Below are positions 53,776 through 63,716 of a DNA stretch of 64,000 nucleotides, in pieces. The notes below the pieces were generated by a model. That model was not told the DNA's origin, did no database searches, and worked only from the letters and a program-made list of their open reading frames with translations. The translations under genes were made by a program, and so were the position numbers. The first letter of the stretch is position 1, and each line of letters opens with the position of its first letter. Origin of the DNA: UBA1309 sp047605645 (GTDB lineage: Bacteria > Bacteroidota > Bacteroidia > Bacteroidales > Dysgonomonadaceae); the NCBI GenBank assembly GCA_047605645.1, contig JASGFJ010000009.1, forward strand, positions 1 to 64,000. Direction: 5' to 3'.

Positions 53776-55716
53776 TTATTCATTCCATTCCGGCTGAGAT
53801 AAAGCAGGATTAAGTGTAAGCTGGTCTTTAGGTATCGGTAAAAAATACCGCCGATCATTCCAAGGCAATGTGCCGTTGGTTATATCAGAAGACTTAGGAT
53901 AACCGATAATAAATCCTTCCGAATCAATAAAAACATCTGTTCCTACTATCAATTTGGAAGCGTATTCCTTATATCCGCTTACCGGATTCACAGCCCCCTG
54001 CACACTGCCGTCATGCAGCTTTTTCATCTTCGCGTTAAAGTTCGTACCTCGCAACGGAACAGAGTATAATCCGCCGGCCTTCCATCTTATCAAATCCTCA
54101 TATCTTCGGTCTTCAAACGCCATTTCGACACGTCTTTCGCGGCGTATTTCTCTTAACAAAGGAGTAATGGGAGTACTCAATTTTTCAGAATATATCTTAT
54201 CCAGGCGAGGGTCAACGGGTTCTGAGCCGATAGTCAGTTTTGAAGCTGGGTAAGTCGTGAAATCAAATCCGGCTCTTTCTCGTAATCTATTTATCGTATT
54301 GTCTAGATCTGATTGATTTATAGTTCCCAGTTCACATTTTGCTTCGGCATAAATCAACAAGGCTTCTGCATATCTGAATTCAATCGCCACCTGAGCACTA
54401 TTTGCAGCCAATTCTTGTTGCTCATAATTTCCCATCCAGTGTTTTATAACCCTATATCCGGTTTGTAACGCTCCCCCATAGGCTGTCAAAGGGTACGTGA
54501 TCCCATTTTGTTTTATATCTGATGTTCCGTCGCTGCCGTATATGGTTTTATATTCGCCGGGCTTGCATATTGTCTGAGTCAGACGAGGATCTCTGTTATC
54601 CAGCTCTTCCATGATTCCGTTCCATCCTTTAAACAACGGGTTATACACATAATTTCCTTCCGAGCCCCCAATATAGATCGGGCGTCCGTCAATGCATAAA
54701 TAATCGTCAACGAACCCTTTTGTTGCACACATCGAATACCAAACACTATTGGCATTCCAATACCTTTGGAAAGCTGTCCCATGAGAAAGAGTCGTGCTAT
54801 ATTCTTTTGCCAATATAATCTCCGGATTTTTTTGTCCTTCATTGTTCAGAAGCGTGAATAATTTCCAGTAAGGATTATTTACACCTGCCATCTCTTTGGT
54901 ATACAAAGCATATCTTTTTCCGTCGATCAATGTTTGCGATGCTTTGACTGCTTCTTCAAGATAGAAATTTGCATTGGGCAGATTCAATTCGGTATGGTAT
55001 TTCCTGAATGTTCCTTCAAATAAGCAGAAACGGGCTTTCAGAAACAAAGCCATATCCCGGGTTAAACGCCCTGTCGGCGCGGGAACGCTTTTATCCTCGA
55101 GCCACGTTACGGCAAAATTAAGACAATCCATGATCGAATCCACCACCATTGCTCTTGAATCTCTGGGCTTGTACAATTCTTCAGAGGTTTCGTTCAGGTC
55201 TTTAGTCAACCAAGGTACATCCCCGAAGTAGAGTACTTTTTTATAATAGTCCCATGCTTTAAAGAATTTGGCTTCGGCAGCACATGCATTCTTTTCCTCC
55301 TGAGTGATCTTTGCAACATGATAGTGAGTCAGGAAATAGTTCACCTTCCTCAATTCAGTCCATGTCCAACCGGTAGTGACCCCACTGGCCGGACGAATAA
55401 ATTTTGACGTTAATCGGTCCAAAGGATTTACCCCTGACCTCATTCCATTATCGGTCCAGAAATCATTAAATCCCAGGTGACTATGCGTGTTTCCGAAAGG
55501 AGGATATGCAGGGCTTCCACTATCAAATCCGAGGCCATGACCTTTGATGTAGTCATTATACAAGGCATTTAATGCTATTTGTAAATGCTCTTTGGTTTTC
55601 CAGAACTGAGCATCTGTTATATCTGTTTCGGGAAGTCTTTCCATAAAATCGTCATTACATGAATATGAAAATGTAAGTAACAATAAGACAGCTAAATATA
55701 AAATATTCTTTTTCAT
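53776..55716 (-). CDS. SusD/RagB-family nutrient-binding lipoprotein
   Basis: A 646-residue outer-membrane lipoprotein: signal and lipobox SYSC (MKKNILYLAVLLLLTFSYSC), then the SusD N-terminal helices (FWKTKEHLQIALNALYNDY) and the C-terminal SusD segment (YAEAKCELGTINQSDLDNTINRLRERAGF; REIRRERRVEMAFEDRRYEDLIRWK). It binds glycans and closes the SusC transporter from above. It lies 78 nt downstream of the susC gene, in the same operon, as is standard. Which glycan is bound cannot be read from the sequence; several nearby enzymes act on arabinose, galactose and xylose side chains. Confidence 0.96.
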   Translation of the reverse strand: MKKNILYLAVLLLLTFSYSCNDDFMERLPETDITDAQFWKTKEHLQIALNALYNDYIKGHGLGFDSGSPAYPPFGNTHSHLGFNDFWTDNGMRSGVNPLDRLTSKFIRPASGVTTGWTWTELRKVNYFLTHYHVAKITQEEKNACAAEAKFFKAWDYYKKVLYFGDVPWLTKDLNETSEELYKPRDSRAMVVDSIMDCLNFAVTWLEDKSVPAPTGRLTRDMALFLKARFCLFEGTFRKYHTELNLPNANFYLEEAVKASQTLIDGKRYALYTKEMAGVNNPYWKLFTLLNNEGQKNPEIILAKEYSTTLSHGTAFQRYWNANSVWYSMCATKGFVDDYLCIDGRPIYIGGSEGNYVYNPLFKGWNGIMEELDNRDPRLTQTICKPGEYKTIYGSDGTSDIKQNGITYPLTAYGGALQTGYRVIKHWMGNYEQQELAANSAQVAIEFRYAEALLIYAEAKCELGTINQSDLDNTINRLRERAGFDFTTYPASKLTIGSEPVDPRLDKIYSEKLSTPITPLLREIRRERRVEMAFEDRRYEDLIRWKAGGLYSVPLRGTNFNAKMKKLHDGSVQGAVNPVSGYKEYASKLIVGTDVFIDSEGFIIGYPKSSDITNGTLPWNDRRYFLPIPKDQLTLNPALSQPEWNE

Positions 55717-55794
55717 ACAATTAATTTTTTTACTGTTCGTAGAGACGTTGCATGCAACGTTTCTACAGATTTTATGATGAATTTGTTTTATGCA

Positions 55795-58700
55795 TTAGAA
55801 ACTCACTTGCACACCGATTGCCATGGATTTCATCTGCGGATAATTGGCTGAAATCAGTTCCGGATCAAATACACCGGGAATGTCTGTTATTTTGAATAGG
55901 TTATATGCAGCCACATTAAATCTCAGATGACTTATTTTCAATTTGGAAAGTGTGGAAGAAGGAACCGTATATCCCAATACGATTTGTTTCAACCGAATGT
56001 AAGAACCATCAAAAAGATAACCGGTTTGAACTCTCGTGTTTTGTGCTCGTGCTCCATACAAAGGATACTTTGCATTCGTTCGTTCGGGAGTCCATGAATT
56101 GTTGTAAACTTCCCAGTTTCCGGTTCCACTCAGATTTCCCCAGAACGTGGTATCGTCAATCCAAAGATCCCTCTTACCTATTCCGTTGAAGAACAAACTC
56201 AAATCAAAGCCTTTATAAGCAAAATTGGTTGTCAGACCGAAGACGTAGCGTGGCGTGTTGTTCCCGATAATTCTTTTATCTCCGCTATCGTCTGCTGTAT
56301 TGGAACCATAATTTACAGTTCCGTCCCCGTCCAGATCTTTGTATAAAATGTCACCGGGATAATAGGTCAGATTCGAATTTTCAGGCATTTGTTTAAGGAC
56401 TTTCACGTCTCCGTTCTTATCCATATAGGTGATTTCACCTTTGCTGTTAAAATCCTCTTTCTGAAGAATCCTGTCTGTTGTGTATCCCCATATTTCACCC
56501 CATTTCTTACCCTGGTAGAGTTTATTGTTATCATTAGCATCACTTAACAGTTTCGTATTGTTTCCATTGTATTTTGACAATTTACTCTGACTGTCTGATA
56601 CGACTAATAGGACATCGTATCTGAGTCCACAGCTTAATTTGTCTTTCCACATCAAAGACAATTCCCAACCATTGGTATTCAAGACTCCCGAATTTTCATA
56701 TGGAGCATCTGCCCCTAAAACCGAGGGCAGTGTTGCCCCTGGGGTCAACATATCTTTTGTTTTACGGTTATAAATATCAAAACTAGCATCCAGACGCCCC
56801 TGTAAGAGCGTAAAATCCAATCCTCCGTTAATTGTCACAGCGGTTTCCCATGTGTAGTTCTGACTAACCAGCTTTCCAGCATAAACACCAGGATACATCA
56901 GACCGGCGAAAACATAATCAGCTTGTGTGGCTTTGTCTAACAATTGCCTGAATCCATAAGCTGTGGCTCCATTCTGATTACCTATCGAGCCGTAAGAACC
57001 TCTTAACTTCAGATTATCCAACCACCCGCGGGTGGACTTCAGAAAGTCTTCTTCTGACACGCGCCATGCTGCCGAAAATGAAGGAAATAGCTTGAATCGG
57101 TCATTTTTTACAAACTTGGACGAGCCATCGTATCTTCCGTTCAATTCGAACAAATACCTGTCGCTGAAATTGTAGTTTATTCTACCGAATCCTCCTCTGA
57201 CAGACCAGGATTCGCGACTCTCAACAATCGTCCTGTTGGGATTTGTCAACATATTGAAAATAGGTAATTCATCTATGGAAATTCCGTTCCCTGTCATATT
57301 CAGTTGATCTGTGAAATAAGCTTCCTGATTATATCCCAGTAAAGCCGACAACGTATGTTTTTCCCCTAATTTAACCATGTAGTCGGCATACAGGTTCATC
57401 GTGAATAATTCGTCTTTATTTCTGTCTTTTTCCAAATTACCCCGGTTAGAATTTGCATTAGAGGGAGTAAAACTATCCAATCCGATATAATACACAACCG
57501 GTCTCACCATGTTTGTTTCATAACTTGTCGGTTTGTAAATGAATTCTCCCTTCAGTTTAAATTCCGGAGTGATTTTAAATGTGGGATTCAAGCTGTACAT
57601 CGACAAAGTTCTGTACGTTTTTCTATTGGCTCCCGAAGAATACCAAGACACAATATTGTCGGTAGGATACGATTGAGATAGATATTCATTAGGACCGATC
57701 CACAGCGGAATATTGATGTTACGTGCCGCTTCATTTCTCATGGCAGGCCAAAGCTCACCTTTGGTGTCGTTGCCGGATACGGGTTCTATATACCTGGATG
57801 TATTATAGGATGCCTTGACTCCAAGCTCGAACCAGTCTGTTATTTGTGCGTTCAGGTGGATAGAGCCATTAAATCTTCTCAGATTATCTTCCTGAATTTT
57901 ATAAAAGCCCTCCTGGTTCTGGAATCCGAGAGATACGTTGTAGTTTATTTTGGCGGTTCCTCCCGAGATGCTCAGATTATGCTTAACCATAGGATTCCAG
58001 TCACTAACAGCTAATTCAAAAGGATTATAATTTCCCACCCATGTCAATTTTTTAGGGTCGTTGTTCAAAAAAAACCAAGAATTATCGACACTGGGATTGG
58101 CTATATGTTTTTGGATTGCAGCCAAAATCTGTTCATCGTCTGAGGAAATGCTTCCCCCCACTGTATAAACTTTCTGCATAACAGAAGCGTATTTCTGGGT
58201 ATAAGCATCCAGCATATTCGGTTTGTGCGCAGGCGTATTCCATTGCATGTCAAACGAATAGTTTACACGAGCTTTTTCATTATTCTTCCCGGTTTTAGTT
58301 GTAACCAGAACAACTCCAAAAGCAGCCCGGGCACCATAGATAGCCGAAGCCGAAGCGTCTTTAATGACTGAAGTGTTTTCTATATCAGCAGGATTAAGCA
58401 GGTTTAATTGTTCTGAGGATACTTCTATACCATCTACCAAAATAAGCGGACTACTTTTCTTTACTTCAAAACCTTTTTTTGCATTGGTAGCATCCACTAA
58501 ACCGACAGATGCTCCTCCTCGAATATTCAAATTCGGAGATTTTCCCGGCGACCCGCTTGCGATATCTATATTCAAGCCGGGGACTACACCTTGCAAGGCC
58601 TGCCCGATGTTGGTGACAGGTCTATTTTCAAAGGCATCGGAGGAAATGTTCGCCACTGCACCTGTTAGATTTACTTTCTTTTGCGTTTGGAATCCGACGA

Positions 58701-59052
58701 CAACCACCTCATCCAAAAGTTCGGAATTTTCGATTAACGTTATAATCAGATTCCTTTGATTTCCAACGGCAATTTCTTTAGTAATATATCCAACAAAAGA
58801 GATTAACAATACTGTTTTGGAATCAGGAACACTTATTTTAAAATTTCCATTCAAATCGGTAGCAGTACCGCCTACATCACTTTTCTTGACAACAACTGTT
58901 GCACCGGTAATGGGTTCTTTATTCGAATCCAACACTTTTCCTTTAATGATTCTGTAATCTTGAGCAAAAGCAATACATGTCATGTTGAACAAGGCGAGAG
59001 TCAACAGCAACATCTTTACATACAAGCTTTGCTTTCTTTGTTTATTTTTCAT
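55795..59052 (-). CDS. SusC/RagA-family TonB-dependent transporter
   Basis: A 1085-residue TonB-dependent receptor: signal peptide, N-terminal carboxypeptidase-like domain (KGKVLDSNKEPITGATVVVKK ... FVGYITKEIAV), TonB-box region (ELLDEVVVVGFQTQKK), plug (NIGQALQGVVPGLNID, with the family insert of ISSDAFENRPVT) and the 22-stranded barrel ending GVQVSF. It imports oligosaccharides with SusD. A TAAATTTG box lies at 59184-59177 upstream. The gene is divergent from the hybrid sensor at 59380, which probably regulates it. Confidence 0.97.
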   Translation of the reverse strand: MKNKQRKQSLYVKMLLLTLALFNMTCIAFAQDYRIIKGKVLDSNKEPITGATVVVKKSDVGGTATDLNGNFKISVPDSKTVLLISFVGYITKEIAVGNQRNLIITLIENSELLDEVVVVGFQTQKKVNLTGAVANISSDAFENRPVTNIGQALQGVVPGLNIDIASGSPGKSPNLNIRGGASVGLVDATNAKKGFEVKKSSPLILVDGIEVSSEQLNLLNPADIENTSVIKDASASAIYGARAAFGVVLVTTKTGKNNEKARVNYSFDMQWNTPAHKPNMLDAYTQKYASVMQKVYTVGGSISSDDEQILAAIQKHIANPSVDNSWFFLNNDPKKLTWVGNYNPFELAVSDWNPMVKHNLSISGGTAKINYNVSLGFQNQEGFYKIQEDNLRRFNGSIHLNAQITDWFELGVKASYNTSRYIEPVSGNDTKGELWPAMRNEAARNINIPLWIGPNEYLSQSYPTDNIVSWYSSGANRKTYRTLSMYSLNPTFKITPEFKLKGEFIYKPTSYETNMVRPVVYYIGLDSFTPSNANSNRGNLEKDRNKDELFTMNLYADYMVKLGEKHTLSALLGYNQEAYFTDQLNMTGNGISIDELPIFNMLTNPNRTIVESRESWSVRGGFGRINYNFSDRYLFELNGRYDGSSKFVKNDRFKLFPSFSAAWRVSEEDFLKSTRGWLDNLKLRGSYGSIGNQNGATAYGFRQLLDKATQADYVFAGLMYPGVYAGKLVSQNYTWETAVTINGGLDFTLLQGRLDASFDIYNRKTKDMLTPGATLPSVLGADAPYENSGVLNTNGWELSLMWKDKLSCGLRYDVLLVVSDSQSKLSKYNGNNTKLLSDANDNNKLYQGKKWGEIWGYTTDRILQKEDFNSKGEITYMDKNGDVKVLKQMPENSNLTYYPGDILYKDLDGDGTVNYGSNTADDSGDKRIIGNNTPRYVFGLTTNFAYKGFDLSLFFNGIGKRDLWIDDTTFWGNLSGTGNWEVYNNSWTPERTNAKYPLYGARAQNTRVQTGYLFDGSYIRLKQIVLGYTVPSSTLSKLKISHLRFNVAAYNLFKITDIPGVFDPELISANYPQMKSMAIGVQVSF

Positions 59053-59379
59053 AGGTTTTAATTTAAGTTAGTAAAAGGTTTAGTTGTATATCCACAAATA
59101 CATATTATCAGGATTGTTACATAAATAAGGAAGTAGAAACAGCTACAGAACTGCGAACATTATCAAAAGAATAACACAAATTTAGATGACTTGCGACTTT
59201 CCGTTTTGCCTTAATTGCTTTTTGTTTTGCCTTAATTATTAATCAATAGAAATGGCTTCTTTTATTCTTTTCACTTTACTTCGATTCTCCTATTTTTGAT
59301 TATTCTTTAAAATTATCAAAGGTTCAATCTTTATTGAAAAACAACTTATCAGAATGTACCACCAGTCCTTATCAACAAC
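59053..59379. promoter_or_regulatory. Divergent control region of susC and the HTCS gene
   Basis: A 327-nt region with divergent promoters. On the minus strand TAAATTTG at 59184-59177 is a good -7 box for susC; a -33 TTTG is not clear, which is common for activator-dependent promoters. The imperfect direct repeat gttttgccttaattg / tttgttttgccttaatta at about 59208-59240 could bind the HTCS regulator; this is inference. Confidence 0.5.
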
Positions 59380-62300
59380 ATGCTTCAGCCTCTAAAATAC
59401 ATGAATCTCTTTTATTTCTTTTTCGTGTTTATCAGCTCAACTGATGCCAGCACAGCCGATTACCAATTCAGGACGTTTTCGCCGGAAGGGGGCTTTTACT
59501 ACGACGGGATTACGTCCATACTTCAAGACAAGGAAGGTTTCATCTGGATTTTGATGAATAATGACTTATTCAGATTTAATGGCTATGAATACAAAAGATT
59601 TTATCCTTACTTTAAGAATATCGATCCAACCCACAAAAAGCAATTCAATGGCATGACAACCGATTCAGCCGGGCAATTATTTATCGGTACATCAAACGGA
59701 TTATTCAATTATAACCGAGCTACAGACAGCTTCTGCAAGTTGTTGAAAGAAAACATTTCTTTTCTCAAAACAAATGCCCGCAACGAGCTATGGTTGGTTC
59801 AATCCAATAAATTTGGGCAATATAAAAACAATCGACTCCAGGTGGCAACCTGTAACAAAACAGAAATAAACGATGTCAATGCTCTGGAAGACGATCAATC
59901 CAGCTTCTTTATTTCATCGGCCAATAACCGAATTTATCGATATAACTATGAATCACAGACTTTTCATCTATTCTACCAATTCCCCGATTCATATCAGATC
60001 CAAACAATTAAAATACATCGCAATAAACTGTGGGTGCTTGTTGCGGGTAAAGGCCTTATTAAAATCGACATTCCGACGGCGAATATAGAAGACCGGTTTT
60101 ATTCGTTTAGTGAGACCGATAAAGACAGTGCATTGATAAGAACAATACTTATTGATAAAAATGAACTCATTTGGATAGCAACATTAAACGGAATATATAT
60201 CGTTGACCCTCAAACAAAAAAGTATACACACTACCAACATTCCAAGACAGATCCTTACAGTTTACCCAATAATTCTGTTTGGACAATAACAGAAGACAGG
60301 CAGCGAAATATCTGGATAGGAACCTTTTCCGGAGGTTTATGTTACGTAAACCTGAATAAGAGAGACCGATTTAAGACATATACATCTACGAATATACCAT
60401 TACATGCGAGCATGATAAGCGGGTTTGCAGAAAGTCACAATTTCATCTGGTTAGCAACAGAAGGAGGCGGATTGAATAGGATGAATAAGAAGACAGGAGC
60501 ATTCACCGGTTATATGTCATACCCTAAAATATCCAACTCTTTATCCTCAAACAATATTAAATCAATCGTATTGGATGCGAAAGAGAATGTGTGGATATCG
60601 ACATTCAGAGGAGGGTTGGATTATCTCGATACAAAAAACGGCCTCTTCAGGCATTTCAAATACAATGCGAAAGATATAAACAGTCTAAGGAATAATAACC
60701 TGCGGAAAATTGAAGCAGAAGGTGACTCGGGTTTATGGATTGCTTATCAGGAGAACAGGTTGATTTTATCTTACTATTCCTTCAAGCAGAATAAATTCGA
60801 ACACTACCCATTTGGGAATTCGAACAAGCATCATTTCATCTTTGATCTTTACAAAGGCAATAATAATGCCTTGTGGATTGCCGCCCATGATAAGTTATAC
60901 CGGATGAACACAACAACTAAAAAAATTACAGCCATCGCTCCACCGGATTCATTCTATTTGGGCGCACTGACTATTTGCATAGATGGAAATGATAATCTTT
61001 GGATCGGAACCATCGGACAGGGTGTAATCAGGTATAACACAAAAACCGGAATATATACCAAGTTCGGTGAGATCCTTAAATATAACGTGACTGCCATTTG
61101 CAGTATCTCCACTGATGACGGGAACAATATCTGGATGGGGACGGATAACGGATTGTTTTGCTTTAATACGGCTACCGAGAAGCTGCAACGATTTGGAAAA
61201 CACGATGGTTTGCAAGGCGATGTATTTTATCCGTTAGCTTCATTGAGAAGTAAAAACGGGAATTTATACTTTGGCGGAACAAATGGGTTTTCAATCGTGA
61301 ATCCCAAAGAAATTATTCTCAATACCTTTAAACCACGTGTAATTATCTCCGATTTCTACATCGACAACATCGCGACCATTCCATCCTCGAAAAATAAAGA
61401 CGCCCACCCTGCTTTTACTTTTCCCAAAGAAATTACACTAAAACATACACAATCTAACTTTGGATTCGGTTTCTCGTCCGACAACTATTTAATACCCGAG
61501 AAAACAAGATTCAAATACCGATTGAAAGGGTATGACGAGAGATGGATTGAGGTAAATGCATCGAACAGAACTGTATTTTACACCAAAGTGCCGGTGGGCA
61601 GCTATACATTTGAAATATTAGCCGCAAACAATGACGGCGAATGGAGCGATACACCTGCAGTTGTCCATATTCAACGATTGCCTTCTCCCTGGTTAAGCTG
61701 GTACGCTTATCTTGTTTACTTTGTATTGCTGGTTGCCGCACTATTGCTTATCATAAGACATTTCATTCAACAGAAAAAAATGAAATTGCAGTTGTATCTG
61801 GATAGATTGGATAAGGAAAACAAAGAAGAAGTATATCAGACCCAATTGCGCTTCTTTACAAATATTTCGCATGATTTCAGAACACCGCTGTCTCTTATGC
61901 TCGCCGCTCTGGAGAAACTCAGAATGGAAGGATTGAAGGAACACTACTACCGTATCCTGCATGGTAATTCACAACGGCTCCTCAATCTGGTTAACGAATT
62001 GATGGATTTCAGAACCATCCAGAATGAAAAGATGCCATTGCACGTGGAAAGTACGGATATAAATCACCTGCTGAAGCAACTCGCTTTTGATTTCAATGAT
62101 TATGCCAGGCAGCGGAAAATCGATTTTAAAGTAACAACAGATGAAACACTGCCCAAAGAATTATATATAGACCGAAAGATTTTGGAAAAGATCATTCTCA
62201 ACCTGATAAATAACGCTTTCAAATATAACCATAACGGAGGTTTTGTGCATGTTGAGACCTACTTTGACGTAAATGCTTTTATTTCCAAACACCCATACAG

Positions 62301-63477
62301 CTACACCATACAGGGAAAAGAAACTCCAAGCAAGCAATTCATCATTGCAGTACGAGATTCCGGAATAGGAATCTCCAGGGATTCTATCGCATCCGTTTTT
62401 GAACGTTTTTACAAAGTTCAGACCGTCAACTTCGACTCTCATCTAGGCACAGGTATTGGCCTGGCTTTAGTGAAAAGTCTGGTGTTGCTGCATAAAGGAA
62501 TAATCAGCGTATACAGCGAACGGGAAAAAGGGACGGATATGGTTATACGGCTATCTCTCACCCCTGATGTATATAGAAATGACGAGTTCTTGAAAAAGAA
62601 GAATCTGATGCTCGAAAAAGAAGAAATCGGTGATGGAGATAAGAAAATGTCAGGACGAAAAGACAGTCAAACATCTACCCAAAAAGAGATTGACAACAAT
62701 ACGGCTAAATCGAACCGGAAACATATTTTAATCGTCGAGGACAATGAGGATCTCCGCCATCTTATCAGCGATTTTTTATCGGCATATTATAAAATCACAG
62801 AAGCAAGCAATGGATTGATTGCATCCAACTTACTCCAGGATTTACAAATCGACCTTATCATTAGTGATATTATGATGCCCGAAAAGGACGGTATCGAGTT
62901 CTGTAAAGAGATGAAGAATGACATCAATTATTCCCACATTCCATTTATCCTTTTAACAGCGAAGGCGGGTGTTGACAGTAAAATAGAGGGGGCTGATTCT
63001 GGTGCGGATATTTATTTCGAAAAACCTGTAGATTTCAGGCTTTTGCTCCTTTCGATTCAGAATGTATTTAAACGACAAAATCAATTGAAAGAATATTATG
63101 CAAAGAACTATTATGCCGACACGGCAGAACTGGCAGCAAACAAACACGACAAAAAGTTTCTGGCACAACTTGTCGGAATATTAGACCGGAATCTTGACCA
63201 ATCGTATATGGATGTCAATTACATTGCTTCGGAAATGTTTATGAGCAGAAGCAAGCTCTATTCAAAAATAAAAAGCCTGACAAATAAATCAATTATCGAA
63301 TTCATGACAAGTTATAGGTTGAGGGTGGCGGCACGTCTAATCGTGGAGGAAGACATCAGCGTAGGGGAAGCGATGAACAAGGTTGGAATAGAAAGTCAAT
63401 CGTATTTTACCCGTGCCTTTAAGAAAGAGTTTGGAGATACACCGACTTCTTTTATCGCAAAACACAAGAAAAAATAA
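59380..63477 (+). CDS. Hybrid two-component system sensor-regulator (HTCS)
   Basis: A 1365-residue hybrid sensor: N-terminal signal (YFFFVFISSTDAST), propeller blades (DKEGFIWILMNNDLFRFNG, DRQRNIWIGTFSGG, DAKENVWISTFRGG), Y_Y_Y domain (about 700-765), membrane helix (YAYLVYFVLLVAALLLIIRHF, about 770-790), histidine kinase with H831 in NISHDFRTPLS, ATPase domain (NLINNAFKYN, RDSGIGIS, GTGIGLALV), receiver with D1163 in IISDIMMPEKDG, and a C-terminal AraC HTH (MSRSKLYSKIKSL ... SQSYFTRAFKKEFG). All phosphorelay residues are present. It is divergent from susCD, the usual arrangement for a locus-specific regulator. A charged linker (about 1070-1120) between kinase and receiver is unusually long. 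Confidence 0.95.
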   Translation: MLQPLKYMNLFYFFFVFISSTDASTADYQFRTFSPEGGFYYDGITSILQDKEGFIWILMNNDLFRFNGYEYKRFYPYFKNIDPTHKKQFNGMTTDSAGQLFIGTSNGLFNYNRATDSFCKLLKENISFLKTNARNELWLVQSNKFGQYKNNRLQVATCNKTEINDVNALEDDQSSFFISSANNRIYRYNYESQTFHLFYQFPDSYQIQTIKIHRNKLWVLVAGKGLIKIDIPTANIEDRFYSFSETDKDSALIRTILIDKNELIWIATLNGIYIVDPQTKKYTHYQHSKTDPYSLPNNSVWTITEDRQRNIWIGTFSGGLCYVNLNKRDRFKTYTSTNIPLHASMISGFAESHNFIWLATEGGGLNRMNKKTGAFTGYMSYPKISNSLSSNNIKSIVLDAKENVWISTFRGGLDYLDTKNGLFRHFKYNAKDINSLRNNNLRKIEAEGDSGLWIAYQENRLILSYYSFKQNKFEHYPFGNSNKHHFIFDLYKGNNNALWIAAHDKLYRMNTTTKKITAIAPPDSFYLGALTICIDGNDNLWIGTIGQGVIRYNTKTGIYTKFGEILKYNVTAICSISTDDGNNIWMGTDNGLFCFNTATEKLQRFGKHDGLQGDVFYPLASLRSKNGNLYFGGTNGFSIVNPKEIILNTFKPRVIISDFYIDNIATIPSSKNKDAHPAFTFPKEITLKHTQSNFGFGFSSDNYLIPEKTRFKYRLKGYDERWIEVNASNRTVFYTKVPVGSYTFEILAANNDGEWSDTPAVVHIQRLPSPWLSWYAYLVYFVLLVAALLLIIRHFIQQKKMKLQLYLDRLDKENKEEVYQTQLRFFTNISHDFRTPLSLMLAALEKLRMEGLKEHYYRILHGNSQRLLNLVNELMDFRTIQNEKMPLHVESTDINHLLKQLAFDFNDYARQRKIDFKVTTDETLPKELYIDRKILEKIILNLINNAFKYNHNGGFVHVETYFDVNAFISKHPYSYTIQGKETPSKQFIIAVRDSGIGISRDSIASVFERFYKVQTVNFDSHLGTGIGLALVKSLVLLHKGIISVYSEREKGTDMVIRLSLTPDVYRNDEFLKKKNLMLEKEEIGDGDKKMSGRKDSQTSTQKEIDNNTAKSNRKHILIVEDNEDLRHLISDFLSAYYKITEASNGLIASNLLQDLQIDLIISDIMMPEKDGIEFCKEMKNDINYSHIPFILLTAKAGVDSKIEGADSGADIYFEKPVDFRLLLLSIQNVFKRQNQLKEYYAKNYYADTAELAANKHDKKFLAQLVGILDRNLDQSYMDVNYIASEMFMSRSKLYSKIKSLTNKSIIEFMTSYRLRVAARLIVEEDISVGEAMNKVGIESQSYFTRAFKKEFGDTPTSFIAKHKKK

Positions 63478-63716
63478 ATCACAATACCAGAACATAAGCT
63501 CTTAAGCAATAAACAAAAATAAAATAAAGCAAATTATATTCAGTAAATAATGCCTCATTCTGTGCTAGATGCAAGCTGCATCCGAGCAACTCTCTTCTGC
63601 CCTGTTTTCTGATGAATGGCTACCCTTCAGAAATTTCCCGGGCGACAAGGGACGGAATCATCCGTATTATACAAGCATTGAATTAGAATAAATATTTCTT
63701 TATTCGTGTGAGAGAT
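63478..63716. other. Spacer to the partial gene at the right edge
   Basis: About 240 nt downstream of the hybrid sensor and downstream of the minus-strand partial gene. No terminator with a strong stem was recognised. Confidence 0.4.
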
